This document shows positions 37,989 through 49,650 of a DNA stretch of 64,000 nucleotides, one piece after another. The DNA comes from Herbidospora cretacea (GTDB lineage Bacteria > Actinomycetota > Actinomycetes > Streptosporangiales > Streptosporangiaceae), in contig NZ_BBXG01000026.1 of assembly GCF_001570605.1 (NCBI RefSeq), forward strand, positions 32,188 to 96,187, written 5' to 3'. Position 1 is the stretch's first letter. Each line of letters begins with the position of its first letter. The translations under genes and the position numbers were made by a program. Below the pieces are notes generated by a model. The model made no database searches. It was not told where the DNA came from and saw only the letters and a program-made list of their open reading frames with translations.

Positions 37989-38825
37989 ATGAGTGACCTG
38001 ATCGCGGTGACGGGGGCGACCGGCGGGCTCGGCGGCCGCATCGCGCGCCGCCTGGCCCAATCCGGAGCACGACAGCGGCTGGTCGTCCGGGACCCCTCCC
38101 GGGCTCCCCGGCTCGACGGCGTGGAAGTCGCCCAGGCGCCCTATGAGGATCCCGCCGCCTTCGCGGCGGCCCTCGACGGCGCCGGGGTCCTCATGTTGAT
38201 CTCGGCGTCCGAACACCCCGACCGGGTGGCCCTCCACTCGGCGGCGGTCGACGCGGCCGTGGCGGCAGGGGTTCCGCGCATCGTCTACACCTCGTTCCTC
38301 GGAGCGGGGCCCGAGTGCACGTTCACCTTCGGCCGGGACCACTGGCACACCGAACGGCACATCGAGGAGACCGGAGTAGGTTTCACCTTCCTCCGGGACA
38401 GCCTCTACCTCGACTTCATGGCGAACATGGTCGGCGACGACGGCGTGATCCGGGGCCCGGCGGGCGAAGGGCGCTTCGCCCCCGTGGCCCGCGACGACGT
38501 CGCGGCGGTGGCCGCCTCGGTCCTCCAGGACCCGTCCGCCCACGAGGGCGCGACCTACGACCTCACCGGCCCCGAGCTGCTGACGATGGCCGACGTCGCC
38601 TCCGTGCTCTCCGAGGTGCGCGGTTCGCCGGTCACCTTCGAGAACGAGACCCTCGACGAGGCCTACGCGTCCCGGGCGAAATACGACGCGCCCGACTGGG
38701 CGGTGGCGGGGTGGGTGACGTCCTACGCGGCGATCGGGGCGGGCGAGCTCGACGTGGTGACCGACCACGTGATGAAGGTCACCGGGCATCCTCCCCTTTC
38801 CCTGGCCCAGGTTCTGCGGGCCTGA
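37989..38825 (+). CDS. NmrA-like/NAD(P)H:quinone oxidoreductase-type SDR
   Basis: 278 residues. NAD(P) motif VTGATGGLGGRIARRL, no YxxxK pair, as in the atypical SDR subfamily containing NmrA and QOR2. Middle segment VYTSFLGAGPECTFTFGRDH and NxG-type HTERHIEETG match that group. Function likely redox sensing or quinone reduction. Confidence 0.82.
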   Translation: MSDLIAVTGATGGLGGRIARRLAQSGARQRLVVRDPSRAPRLDGVEVAQAPYEDPAAFAAALDGAGVLMLISASEHPDRVALHSAAVDAAVAAGVPRIVYTSFLGAGPECTFTFGRDHWHTERHIEETGVGFTFLRDSLYLDFMANMVGDDGVIRGPAGEGRFAPVARDDVAAVAASVLQDPSAHEGATYDLTGPELLTMADVASVLSEVRGSPVTFENETLDEAYASRAKYDAPDWAVAGWVTSYAAIGAGELDVVTDHVMKVTGHPPLSLAQVLRA

Positions 38826-38881
38826 GTCGATTTTCGGGCTCCCCGTTCGTGTAGGGGGTGAGACCGAAAGGGGCTGCCGCG

Positions 38882-39469
38882 ATGGGCAGGATCGTAGTGA
38901 CCGAGAACGTGACGCTCGACGGCGTCATGCAGGCGCCGGGCCGGGCCGGGGAGGACACCCGGGACGGGTTCCGGCACGGCGGCTGGGCCGGGCCCTACGC
39001 CGATCCGGTGATGATGCGGGTGATGGGCGCGGGCATGGCCGCGACCGGGGCGCTGCTGTTCGGCCGCCGGACCTATGAGGACTTCTTCGCCGTCTGGCAC
39101 GGGCGGACCGACGGCAACCCGTTCACCGCGAAACTCGACGCCACCCGGAAGTACGTCGTCTCCCGGACCCTGGCCGAACCGCTGAGCTGGCCGAACTCCA
39201 CTCTCCTCGCCGGTGAGGCCACGGCGGCCGTCGAGACGCTCAAGAAGGAGACCGACCAGGACATCGCGGTGCTCGGCAGCGGCGAGCTGGTCCGGTCGCT
39301 GCTCGCCCGCGGGCTCGTCGACCGGCTGGTGCTGTCGGTCCACCCGCTGGTGCTCGGGGCGGGGCGGCGGCTGTTCGCCGCGGACGGGCCGCCGGCGGCG
39401 TTCCGGCTGGTGGAGAGCGTGCCGACCGGGACCGGTGTGGTGATCGCGACGTACGAGGTGGAGAAGTGA
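38882..39469 (+). CDS. RibD C-terminal/dihydrofolate-reductase-like reductase
   Basis: 195 residues. MGRIVVTENVTLDGVMQAPG and the LLFGRRTYEDF motif mark the DHFR-like RibD_C family. Substrate unknown; folate or flavin role not implied. First gene of a three-gene set with YCII and ECF sigma, overlapping the next by 4 bp (GTGA). Confidence 0.88.
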   Translation: MGRIVVTENVTLDGVMQAPGRAGEDTRDGFRHGGWAGPYADPVMMRVMGAGMAATGALLFGRRTYEDFFAVWHGRTDGNPFTAKLDATRKYVVSRTLAEPLSWPNSTLLAGEATAAVETLKKETDQDIAVLGSGELVRSLLARGLVDRLVLSVHPLVLGAGRRLFAADGPPAAFRLVESVPTGTGVVIATYEVEK

Positions 39470-39819
39470 AGCACTACCTGATCGCCCTGTACCAGCCGCA
39501 GGGCCCGGCCCCTGAGCCGGAGGCGCTCCAGACGATCATGGACGAGCTCGGCGTGCTGCGCCGGGAGCTGGAGTCGAGCGGCTCGTGGGTGTTCGGCGAC
39601 GGCCTGCACGACCCGTCCACCGCCACGGTGCTGCGGCCCTCGGAGGGCAGGGTGCTGATGACCGACGGGCCGTTCGCCGAGGGCAAGGAGCACCTGGGCG
39701 GCTTCGTGATCCTCCGGGCGCCCGACCTCGACGCGGCGCTGGAGTGGGGCCGCCGCTACGCCCTGGCCACCACGCTGCCCGTCGAGGTGCGCCCCTTCGC
39801 GACCGAGGGGGGCCGCTGA
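39466..39819 (+). CDS. YCII-related (DGPF-type) protein
   Basis: 117 residues. [16 protein letters not shown] is the DGPF/YCII signature. Such proteins are the regular partners of ECF42-type sigma factors and may act on them or on a shared substrate. Start GTG overlaps the reductase stop; its own stop overlaps the sigma start as CTGA. Confidence 0.9.
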   Translation: MKHYLIALYQPQGPAPEPEALQTIMDELGVLRRELESSGSWVFGDGLHDPSTATVLRPSEGRVLMTDGPFAEGKEHLGGFVILRAPDLDAALEWGRRYALATTLPVEVRPFATEGGR

Positions 39820-41012
39820 ACGAGATCGAGCGGGCCTTCCGCCGGGAGTACGGCCGCGCGGTGGCCGTGCTCACCCGGCTGGCCGGGGACATCGGCGCCG
39901 CCGAGGAGGCGGTCCAGGAGGCGTTCACGGTCGCCGCCGAGCGGTGGCCGCGCGACGGGATCCCGCCCGGCCCGGCCGGGTGGATCATCACCACGGCCCG
40001 CAACAAGCTGATCGACCGCGAGCGCCGCGAGGCGACCCGCCGGGGCCGGCACGCCGAGGCGCTCCTCCTGCACGCCCCCGCTGACGCTCCCGAGGAGGGG
40101 CCCGTGCCGGACGACCGGCTGCGCCTGATCTTCACCTGCTGCCATCCCGCCCTGGCCGAGCCCGCCCGGATCGCGCTGACGTTGCGGCTGCTCGGCGGCC
40201 TGACCACCGGGGAGATCGCCCGCGCGTTCCTGGTGAGCGAGGCCACGGTGGCCCAGCGCGTGGTCCGGGCCAAGGGCAAGATCCGGGACGCCCGGATCCC
40301 CTACCGGGTGCCCTCGGACGCCGACCTGCCGGAGCGGCTGGGCTCGGTCCTCGCCGTGGTGCACCTGATCTTCAACGAGGGCTACCTGGCCGGTTGCGGC
40401 GAGCCGGTGCGCGACGAGCTGTGCGCGGAGGCCATCCGGCTGGGGCGGCTGCTGGCCGAGCTGATGCCGGACGAACCCGAGGTCCTGGGTCTGCTGGCGC
40501 TGATGCTGCTGATCCACTCCCGCCGCGCCGCCCGCGTCACTCCCGAGGGGAGGCTGGTTTTGCTGGCCGACCAGGACCGCGCTCTGTGGGACCGCGACCT
40601 GATCGCCGAGGGGCAGGACCTGGTCCGCCGCTGCCTGCGCCGCGACCGGCCGGGGCCGTATCAGATCCAGGCGGCGATCAACGCCGTCCACAGCGACCCG
40701 CCCACCGACTGGCGGCAGGTGGTGCGCCTCTACGACCTCCAGATGACCCTGGCCCCGACCCCCGTGGTGGCCCTGCACCGCGCCGTCGCGGTGGCCGAGA
40801 CCGACGGCCCCGCCGTGGCCCTGGCCCTGGTCGACGCCCTGGCTCTGGACGGCCATCACCTGTTCCACGCCGTCCGCGCCGACCTACTCCGCCGCCTGGG
40901 GCGCACCGCCGACGCCGCGCCGGCATACGAGGCGGCCCTCACCCGAACGGAGAACCGGGCGGAACAGGACCTACTGCGACGCCGACTGACCCAGGTCAGA
41001 CCTCCGGAGTGA
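39816..41012 (+). CDS. ECF42-type RNA polymerase sigma factor with C-terminal TPR-like extension
   Basis: 398 residues. Region 2 ([19 protein letters not shown]...[18 protein letters not shown]), region 4 ([37 protein letters not shown]), then a long C-terminal helical domain ([14 protein letters not shown]) typical of the ECF42 class, which lacks an anti-sigma partner. No ATG/GTG/TTG lies near the family start; a CTG at 39816, after GAGGGGGG and overlapping the YCII stop, is the natural start. Likely a stress regulator; the C-terminal extension is needed for activity in the family. Confidence 0.9.
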   Translation: MNEIERAFRREYGRAVAVLTRLAGDIGAAEEAVQEAFTVAAERWPRDGIPPGPAGWIITTARNKLIDRERREATRRGRHAEALLLHAPADAPEEGPVPDDRLRLIFTCCHPALAEPARIALTLRLLGGLTTGEIARAFLVSEATVAQRVVRAKGKIRDARIPYRVPSDADLPERLGSVLAVVHLIFNEGYLAGCGEPVRDELCAEAIRLGRLLAELMPDEPEVLGLLALMLLIHSRRAARVTPEGRLVLLADQDRALWDRDLIAEGQDLVRRCLRRDRPGPYQIQAAINAVHSDPPTDWRQVVRLYDLQMTLAPTPVVALHRAVAVAETDGPAVALALVDALALDGHHLFHAVRADLLRRLGRTADAAPAYEAALTRTENRAEQDLLRRRLTQVRPPE

Positions 41013-41345
41013 CCCAGACCCCCGCGCTTTCACGAGACCACCCACGCTTTCAAGAGACCGCCCACCCGTGCCTTCGCCAGGCCACCCCCGCTTCACGATG
41101 TCGCCGCGCTTCACGGGTCACCCCCGCTTCACGGGGTCACCCCCGCTTCACGGTGCCGCCTCCTACGCCTTCACCCTGCCGCTTACCCGCGCCTTCAAGA
41201 AGCAGCCCACCCGAGCCTTCACGAGGCCACCGCTTCACGATGCCACCGCCCTGCATGAGGCCACCGCGCTGCACGAGGCCACTCTCGCTTCATGGTGCTG
41301 CCACCCGCGGCTTCACCTTGCCGCTCGCATGCGAACGGTGAAACG
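41013..41345. repeat. Degenerate ~18-20 bp tandem repeat array
   Basis: About 330 bp of imperfect repeats of roughly GCTTCACGAGGCCACCCC. The clearest copies of CGCTTCACGG start at 41107, 41125 and 41144 (spacing 18 and 19). Diverged copies (CTTCAAGA, CTTCATGG, CTGCACGAGG) fill the rest. Several frames are open by chance but lack codon bias or start signals. No CRISPR-like spacers. Function unknown; occupies the gap between the sigma gene and the hisF terminator. Confidence 0.8.
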
Positions 41346-41425
41346 GTGGCCCCGCTCGTCATGACGATCCGGCCCTCATGCGGGAGCGGCCCGAAATTTC
41401 GTGACATCGGTCGTACAAAGAAGAA

Positions 41426-41456
41426 GGGCCGGGATCGCTTTCGCGGTGCCCGGCCC
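41426..41456 (-). terminator. Rho-independent terminator of the his operon
   Basis: Outer stem GGGCCGGG / CCCGGCCC with an inner ATCGC/GCGGT stem and TTTC loop; TTCTTCTTT follows on the minus strand. Lies 12 bp after the hisF stop. Confidence 0.88.
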
Positions 41457-41468
41457 TCCACATAAGAG

Positions 41469-42239
41469 CTACCTGACGGGGTGGCCCGCTTCGCGGATGG
41501 TCTTCTTGACTTCGCCGATCTTGAGTTCGCCGAAGTGGAAGACGCTGGCGGCCAGGACCGCGTCGGCCCCCGCGTCGATGGCCGGTGGGAAGTCCTCGAG
41601 CCTCCCTGCCCCGCCCGAGGCGATCACCGGCACCGTCACGGCGGCGCGGACGGCTTTGATCATCTCGATGTCGTAGCCGTCTTTGGTGCCGTCGCCGTCC
41701 ATCGAGTTCAGCAGGATCTCGCCGACGCCGAGCTCCTGGCCCCGGGCGGCCCATTCGACCGCGTCGATGCCGGTGCCCTTGCGGCCGCCGTGGGTGGTCA
41801 CCTCGAAGCCCGACGGGGTCGGCGGGCCGTCGACGACGCGGCGGGCGTCGACCGACAGCACGATGCACTGGCTGCCGAACCGCCACGCCGCCTCGCGCAG
41901 GAACTCCGGGCGCGCGATGGCGGCGGTGTTGATGCCGACCTTGTCGGCGCCCGCGCGCAGCAGGCGGTCGACGTCGTCGTTGGTGCGGACTCCCCCGCCG
42001 ACGGTCAGCGGGATGAAGACCTGCTCGGCGGTCCGCCGGACCACGTCGTACATGGTCGAGCGGTCGGAGCTGGAGGCGGTGATGTCGAGGAAGGTCAGCT
42101 CGTCGGCGCCCTCGGCGTCGTAGCGCCTGGCCAGTTCGACCGGGTCGCCGGCGTCGCGCAGGTTCTCGAAGTTCACGCCCTTGACGACCCGCCCCGCGTC
42201 GACGTCCAGGCAGGGGATCACGCGCACGGCCACGGTCAT
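41469..42239 (-). CDS. hisF: Imidazole glycerol phosphate synthase cyclase subunit
   Basis: 256 residues, TIM barrel. Motif [15 protein letters not shown] (catalytic Asp11 region) and [13 protein letters not shown] near the end. With HisH converts PRFAR and glutamine-derived ammonia to IGP and AICAR. ATGA overlap with the RidA gene upstream. Confidence 0.96.
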   Translation of the reverse strand: MTVAVRVIPCLDVDAGRVVKGVNFENLRDAGDPVELARRYDAEGADELTFLDITASSSDRSTMYDVVRRTAEQVFIPLTVGGGVRTNDDVDRLLRAGADKVGINTAAIARPEFLREAAWRFGSQCIVLSVDARRVVDGPPTPSGFEVTTHGGRKGTGIDAVEWAARGQELGVGEILLNSMDGDGTKDGYDIEMIKAVRAAVTVPVIASGGAGRLEDFPPAIDAGADAVLAASVFHFGELKIGEVKKTIREAGHPVR

Positions 42240-42625
42240 GACCGGTAGGCCTCCACTTCCACCTCGACCAGCATGCGCGGGTCGATCAGGCCGGCCACGC
42301 GCACGGAGGTGCAGGCCGGGCGGACCTGGCCGAACAGCTCTCCGTGGGCCTCGCCGACGGCGTCGAAGTCGTCCTGGCTGACCACGAACAGTCTCGTCCG
42401 GACCACGTCGGTGACGGCGGCGCCGGCCTTCTCCAGGGCGTCGAGCGCCACGCCGAAGGCGGTCAGGGTCTGCTGGTAGGCGTCGCCGACGTGCTGGACC
42501 TCACCGCCGATGGTGGCGGTGCAGCCGGAGACCAAGACGTGGTTACCGGCGATGACGGCGCGCGAATAGCCGTAGCGCTCCTCCCACGGACCGCCGGAGG
42601 AGATACGCGTCAGGGGCTGGGTCAT
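42236..42625 (-). CDS. RidA-family enamine/imine deaminase
   Basis: 129 residues. Core motif [20 protein letters not shown] and the C-terminal [23 protein letters not shown] with conserved Arg. RidA hydrolyses reactive 2-aminoacrylate-type intermediates. Inserted between hisA and hisF with overlapping start and stop codons (ATGA both sides), hence co-translated with histidine enzymes. Confidence 0.9.
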   Translation of the reverse strand: MTQPLTRISSGGPWEERYGYSRAVIAGNHVLVSGCTATIGGEVQHVGDAYQQTLTAFGVALDALEKAGAAVTDVVRTRLFVVSQDDFDAVGEAHGELFGQVRPACTSVRVAGLIDPRMLVEVEVEAYRS

Positions 42626-43344
42626 GCCCTCACCGCCGCGAGCGCCTCTTCCAGGGTGAACGCCTGGGCGTAGAGGGCCTTGCCGACGATGGCGCCCTCG
42701 ACGCCGATGCCGACCAGGCCGTTGAGGGCGCGCAGGTCGTCGAGGCTGGAGACGCCGCCGCTGGCGATGACCGGCTTGTCGGTACGGGCGCAGACCTCAC
42801 GCAGCAGGTCGAGGTTGGGGCCGCGCAGGGTGCCGTCCTTGGTCACGTCGGTGAGGACGTAGCGGGGGCAGCCGTCGGACTCCAGGCGGTCGAGGACCTC
42901 CCAGAGGTCGCCGCCCTCCTGGGTCCAGCCCCGGGCGGCCAGGGTGGTGCCCCGGACGTCGAGGCCGACGGCGATGCGGTCGCCGTGCTCGGCGATGATC
43001 TTGGAGCACCAGGCGGGGTTCTCCAGCGCGGCGGTGCCGATGTTGACGCGGCGGCAGCCGGTCGCGAGGGCGGCCTCCAGCGAGGCGTCGTCGCGGATGC
43101 CGCCCGACAGCTCGACCTGCACGTCGAGCTTGGCGGTGACCTCCGCCAGCAGTTCACGGTTGGAGCCACGGCCGAAGGCCGCGTCGAGGTCGACGAGGTG
43201 GATCCATTCGGCCCCGGCGTCCTGCCAGGCGAGGGCGGCGGCGAGCGGGTCGCCGTACGAGGTCTCCGAGCCCGCCTCGCCTTGCACCAGGCGGACCGCC
43301 TGGCCGTCTGCCACGTCCACGGCGGGGAGCAACACGAGTGACAT
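42622..43344 (-). CDS. hisA: Phosphoribosyl isomerase A (HisA, probable HisA/TrpF bifunctional PriA)
   Basis: 240 residues, TIM barrel with [21 protein letters not shown] and [11 protein letters not shown]. In many actinobacteria this enzyme also performs the TrpF step; no trpF gene is present in this window, consistent with PriA function, but dual activity is inferred. Confidence 0.94.
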   Translation of the reverse strand: MSLVLLPAVDVADGQAVRLVQGEAGSETSYGDPLAAALAWQDAGAEWIHLVDLDAAFGRGSNRELLAEVTAKLDVQVELSGGIRDDASLEAALATGCRRVNIGTAALENPAWCSKIIAEHGDRIAVGLDVRGTTLAARGWTQEGGDLWEVLDRLESDGCPRYVLTDVTKDGTLRGPNLDLLREVCARTDKPVIASGGVSSLDDLRALNGLVGIGVEGAIVGKALYAQAFTLEEALAAVRA

Positions 43345-43348
43345 AAGT

Positions 43349-43687
43349 TCAGGACCTCCGGTCGAAGAGAACGGTGACGAGCACCGGGACGATCAGGATG
43401 GACACGCCCAGCACGGCGAGCCTGGCCATCACGGTGCCGAGTGTCAGCCAGGCGATGACCTGGACCAGCACGAACAGCACGGCCATGACCGCGTTCTGGG
43501 CGCGGCGGCGCCGGGCCAGCACTCCGCCCTGCCGGGCCACTCTGACCGGCTTGGGCAGCACGGCCGTGATCCGGCCGCGCAGTTCCCGCCGCCGGGCCGC
43601 CTTGGCCTCGCGGCGGGCCCGTTCCTCCGCCAGGCGGGCCTTCTCGGCCTCCCTCTCGGCCCGGCGGATGGCCCGCTCCTTGCTCAT
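43349..43687 (-). CDS. Small basic membrane protein between hisH and hisA
   Basis: 112 residues: a strongly charged N-terminal 45 residues ([20 protein letters not shown]) and two hydrophobic helices near the C-terminus. Its ATG overlaps the hisH stop (ATGA) and it ends 4 bp before hisA. Conserved location in actinobacterial his operons seems likely; function unknown. Confidence 0.8.
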   Translation of the reverse strand: MSKERAIRRAEREAEKARLAEERARREAKAARRRELRGRITAVLPKPVRVARQGGVLARRRRAQNAVMAVLFVLVQVIAWLTLGTVMARLAVLGVSILIVPVLVTVLFDRRS

Positions 43688-44328
43688 GAGAGGGTGTTCA
43701 GCCAATTGGCGAGCAGGGTGGCCCCCGCGTCGCCCGACTTCTCGGGGTGGAACTGGGTGGCCATGAGCGGGCCGTTCTCGGCCGCGGCGACGAACGAGAC
43801 CCCGTGGGTGGCCCAGGTGACCAGCGGCGCCTTGAAGCCGTCGCCGGGCACGAGTTCCCACTCGCGCACGCCGTAGGAGTGGACGAAGTAGAAGCGGGTG
43901 TCGGCGTCGAGACCGGCGAACAGGACCGAGTCGCCGGGCGCGCTGACCGTGTTCCACCCCATGTGGGGCAGCACGGGCGCGTCGAGGCGCTCGACCGTGC
44001 CGGGCCACTCGCCGCAGCCCTCGGTGTGGACGCCGTGCTCGACGCCCTTCTCGAACAGGATCTGCATGCCGACGCAGATGCCGAGCACCGGACGGCCGCC
44101 GGACAGGCGGCGCGCCACGATCTGCTCACCGCGCACCGCCCGCAGCCCGGTCATGCAGGCCGCGAAGGCGCCCACGCCGGGCACCACGAGGCCGTCGCAG
44201 TCCAGCGCCTCGTCGAAGTCGGCGGTCACCGTGACGTCGGCCCCGGTCCGGGCCAGCGCCCGTTCGGCCGACCGCAGGTTGCCCGACCCGTAGTCGAGGA
44301 CGACGACTTTCTTCTTCACTGCCACCAC
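43684..44328 (-). CDS. hisH: Imidazole glycerol phosphate synthase glutaminase subunit
   Basis: 214 residues, class-I glutamine amidotransferase. Nucleophile Cys in GICVGMQ, His-Glu in QFHPEKSG. Supplies ammonia to HisF. GTG start overlapped by the end of a small upstream gene. Confidence 0.96.
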   Translation of the reverse strand: MVAVKKKVVVLDYGSGNLRSAERALARTGADVTVTADFDEALDCDGLVVPGVGAFAACMTGLRAVRGEQIVARRLSGGRPVLGICVGMQILFEKGVEHGVHTEGCGEWPGTVERLDAPVLPHMGWNTVSAPGDSVLFAGLDADTRFYFVHSYGVREWELVPGDGFKAPLVTWATHGVSFVAAAENGPLMATQFHPEKSGDAGATLLANWLNTLS

Positions 44329-44464
44329 ATCACTCCCGCCGTCAAGGCCAGCGCGGACAGAGCGCCGGTCACCGCCGCGGCCAGCTTCATCTTTTGGCGG
44401 GCGAACGACCAGACCCCGCCGATCAGGAAGAGGCCGATGAAGATCATGGCACTGGCGGAGAAGT

Positions 44465-44468
<4 letters not shown>
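44316..44468 (-). CDS. Very small membrane protein between hisB and hisH
   Basis: About 50 residues with two hydrophobic segments ([31 protein letters not shown]) and a WWQ end. Reads from GTG 44468, which overlaps the hisB stop (GTGA), to a stop at 44316 inside the start of hisH (13-bp overlap). Found by filling the gap between hisB and hisH. Coding is supported by the overlaps and composition; function unknown. Confidence 0.65.
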
Positions 44469-47432
<2,964 letters not shown>

Positions 47433-47549
47433 CCGAACAGTCTACGGACGACAGGTCCGGAATCCCGCGATGTCCATCATGCGGACATTCGGGGCACCCC
47501 ATACAAAAGCATATCTACTGGACCGATCCCATCCTTTGTCCTCAATAAG

Positions 47550-49133
47550 ATGACCCGGGTGACCACCATCTCCCCGCCCCTCCCGGCTCCGGCACGCGAC
47601 CGGCTCGTGCCGCCGCAGCCCGGCAGCGCGCTGTGGGGATGGCTCGGGCCGCTGATCGTGACGGTGTTCGGGGGGATCCTGCGGTTCTGGCACCTCGGCA
47701 GGCCCCACGAGGTGATGTTCGACGAGACCTACTACGCCAAGGAAGCGCTGTCGCTGCTGCGCTTCGGCGTGGAGACCAAGAGCGTCGAGAAGCCCGACGT
47801 CCCGCTGCTGGCCGGGGGCGACGGGGTGTTCCAGACCTGCGCGAGGGTCGCCGACTGCGCCGACTACGTGGTCCACCCGCCGCTGGGCAAGTGGACGATC
47901 GCGCTCGGCGAGTGGATGTGGGGCGTCGACCCGTTCGGCTGGCGCTTCACGGCGGCCGTGGCCGGGACGCTGTCGATCCTCGTGCTGGCCCGCACGGCCC
48001 GCCGGATGACCCGGTCGACGCTGCTGGGCTGCTTCGCCGGGCTGCTGCTGGCGGTCGACGGCATGCACCTGGTCATGTCGCGGGCCGCGCTGCTCGACAT
48101 CTTCCTGTCGTTCTGGCTGGTGGCGGCGTTCGCCTGCCTGGTCACCGACCGCGACCACATGCGGGCCAAGCTGGCCGGATGGCACGCGCGGGCGATCCCC
48201 GGCGACCTGGGGCCCTCGCTCGGGTGGCGGCCGTGGCGGCTGCTGGCCGGGGTCTGCCTGGGGGCGGCCACGGCGACCAAGTGGACGGGCGCGTTCTTCC
48301 TGATCGCCTTCCTGATCCTGTCGCTGCTCTGGGACGCGGGGGCGCGGCGGTCGATCGGGCTGCGCAGGCCGTACCAGGGGAGCTTCAAAAAGGACCTTCC
48401 GCTCGGCGTGGCCTGGTTGTGGGCGGTTCCGGTGATGCTCTATCTGGTGTCGTACACGGGATGGTTCGCGAGCGAGCGGGGCTGGGGGCGCAACTGGGCG
48501 CAGGCGACCGACCACGGATGGGCGTTCTTCGTCTTCGACTCGATCAGGTCGCTGGTCCGCTACCAGTTGCAGGCGCTGTCGTTCCACACCGGGCTGGCCT
48601 CGGGGCACAGTTACGCCACCGAGCCGTGGCAGTGGCCGCTGCAGTTCCGGCCGGTGCTGCTCCACTACAGCTCGCCGAAGGGGTGCGGGGCCGACTCGTG
48701 CTCGTCGGCGATCTACGCGGCGGGCACCCCGATCCTGTGGTTCGCGGCGCTGGCGGCGATGGTCGCGATGCTGTCGTGGTACACCGCGACGCGCGACTGG
48801 CGGGCGGGCGCGGTGCTGCTCGGCTACGCCGCCGGCTGGCTCCCCTGGTTCTACTACGCCATCGTCGACAACCGGACGATGTACCAGTTCTACGCGCTGC
48901 CGATGGTGCCGTTCATGATCCTGGCGCTGACCCTGGTCGCCGGGCTGGCCCTCGGGAAACGGGACGCGAGCCCGGCGCGCCGGTCGCGGGGCGCGGTCGC
49001 CGTCGGCGTGTTCACGCTGCTGGTGCTGGCCAACTTCGCCTGGCTGCAGCCGATCCTGACCGGCGACACGATCACCTACGACGGCTGGCGGTCGCGCCTG
49101 CTCTACTCGTCGTGGGTGCCGCCCCAGAAGTAG
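47550..49133 (+). CDS. Protein O-mannosyltransferase (GT39 type)
   Basis: 527 residues with about ten membrane segments. The acidic motif MFDETYYAKEA in the first external loop is the catalytic DE pair of protein O-mannosyltransferases; DCADYVVHPPLGKW and RLLYSSWVPPQ at the end also fit the bacterial family. Adds mannose from polyprenyl phosphate mannose to exported proteins at the membrane. ATG 47550 chosen; a GTG 9 bases later is possible. Confidence 0.92.
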   Translation: MTRVTTISPPLPAPARDRLVPPQPGSALWGWLGPLIVTVFGGILRFWHLGRPHEVMFDETYYAKEALSLLRFGVETKSVEKPDVPLLAGGDGVFQTCARVADCADYVVHPPLGKWTIALGEWMWGVDPFGWRFTAAVAGTLSILVLARTARRMTRSTLLGCFAGLLLAVDGMHLVMSRAALLDIFLSFWLVAAFACLVTDRDHMRAKLAGWHARAIPGDLGPSLGWRPWRLLAGVCLGAATATKWTGAFFLIAFLILSLLWDAGARRSIGLRRPYQGSFKKDLPLGVAWLWAVPVMLYLVSYTGWFASERGWGRNWAQATDHGWAFFVFDSIRSLVRYQLQALSFHTGLASGHSYATEPWQWPLQFRPVLLHYSSPKGCGADSCSSAIYAAGTPILWFAALAAMVAMLSWYTATRDWRAGAVLLGYAAGWLPWFYYAIVDNRTMYQFYALPMVPFMILALTLVAGLALGKRDASPARRSRGAVAVGVFTLLVLANFAWLQPILTGDTITYDGWRSRLLYSSWVPPQK

Positions 49134-49136
49134 CGG

Positions 49137-49595
49137 TCAGCCCAGGGTGATCGGGCTGGTCACCACGTTGACCCCCGCGGCCCCCGCGCCCCGGAAGTGG
49201 AGCCGGAACCGGCCGCGCGGGATCGGGCGGATGGTGAACCCGCCCACCTCGTCGACCGGGACGCCGGGACCGGGCCCGGCGCCGGTGACGACGTGGATCT
49301 CCCCCTCGACCGGCGGGTCGAACTGGCCCTGGAGCGCGTCGCCGGTCACGCCGAGCTCGATCAGCAGCCCCGAACCGGTCTGGAACGCCAGGTCGCGCAG
49401 CGCGGCCACCTCCTCGGCCCGCACCAGCGGCCCCGGCGCGCCGGCCTCGGCGGAGTCGTAGCTGAGCTCGGCCAGCTCGGCGTCGACCAGCCGCCAGGTG
49501 TAGATCGCCCTGCCCATCTCGACCAGCCCGGGAGGCGCCGCGTCGGCGGCCCGCAGCACCGCCGCGAGCTCCTCCATGAGGGCGTCGTCACGCAT
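49137..49595 (-). CDS. Accessory protein of the CHAT/subtilase locus
   Basis: 152 residues, no signal peptide. The first half is helical (LMEELAAVLRAADAAPPG, then AIYTWRLVDAELAELSYDS), the second looks like a beta-sandwich (IRPIPRGRFRLHFRGAG) comparable to carboxypeptidase-regulatory domains. Similar small proteins neighbour CHAT or sigma-factor genes in other actinomycetes, as I recall, with no known role. Encoded 55 bp after the subtilase, likely in the same transcript. Could be an inhibitor, substrate or adaptor. Confidence 0.7.
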   Translation of the reverse strand: MRDDALMEELAAVLRAADAAPPGLVEMGRAIYTWRLVDAELAELSYDSAEAGAPGPLVRAEEVAALRDLAFQTGSGLLIELGVTGDALQGQFDPPVEGEIHVVTGAGPGPGVPVDEVGGFTIRPIPRGRFRLHFRGAGAAGVNVVTSPITLG

Positions 49596-49650
49596 GGCCG
49601 TCTCCTCCCTCGTGCCATGAGGGGCCGCAGGCGGGCGGCCCGTCTGGACA

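Noticed and set aside
41068-41364. A protein-coding gene in the minisatellite
   Set aside because: Pro/His/Arg/Thr-rich translation follows the DNA repeat; several frames are open; no ribosome binding site.
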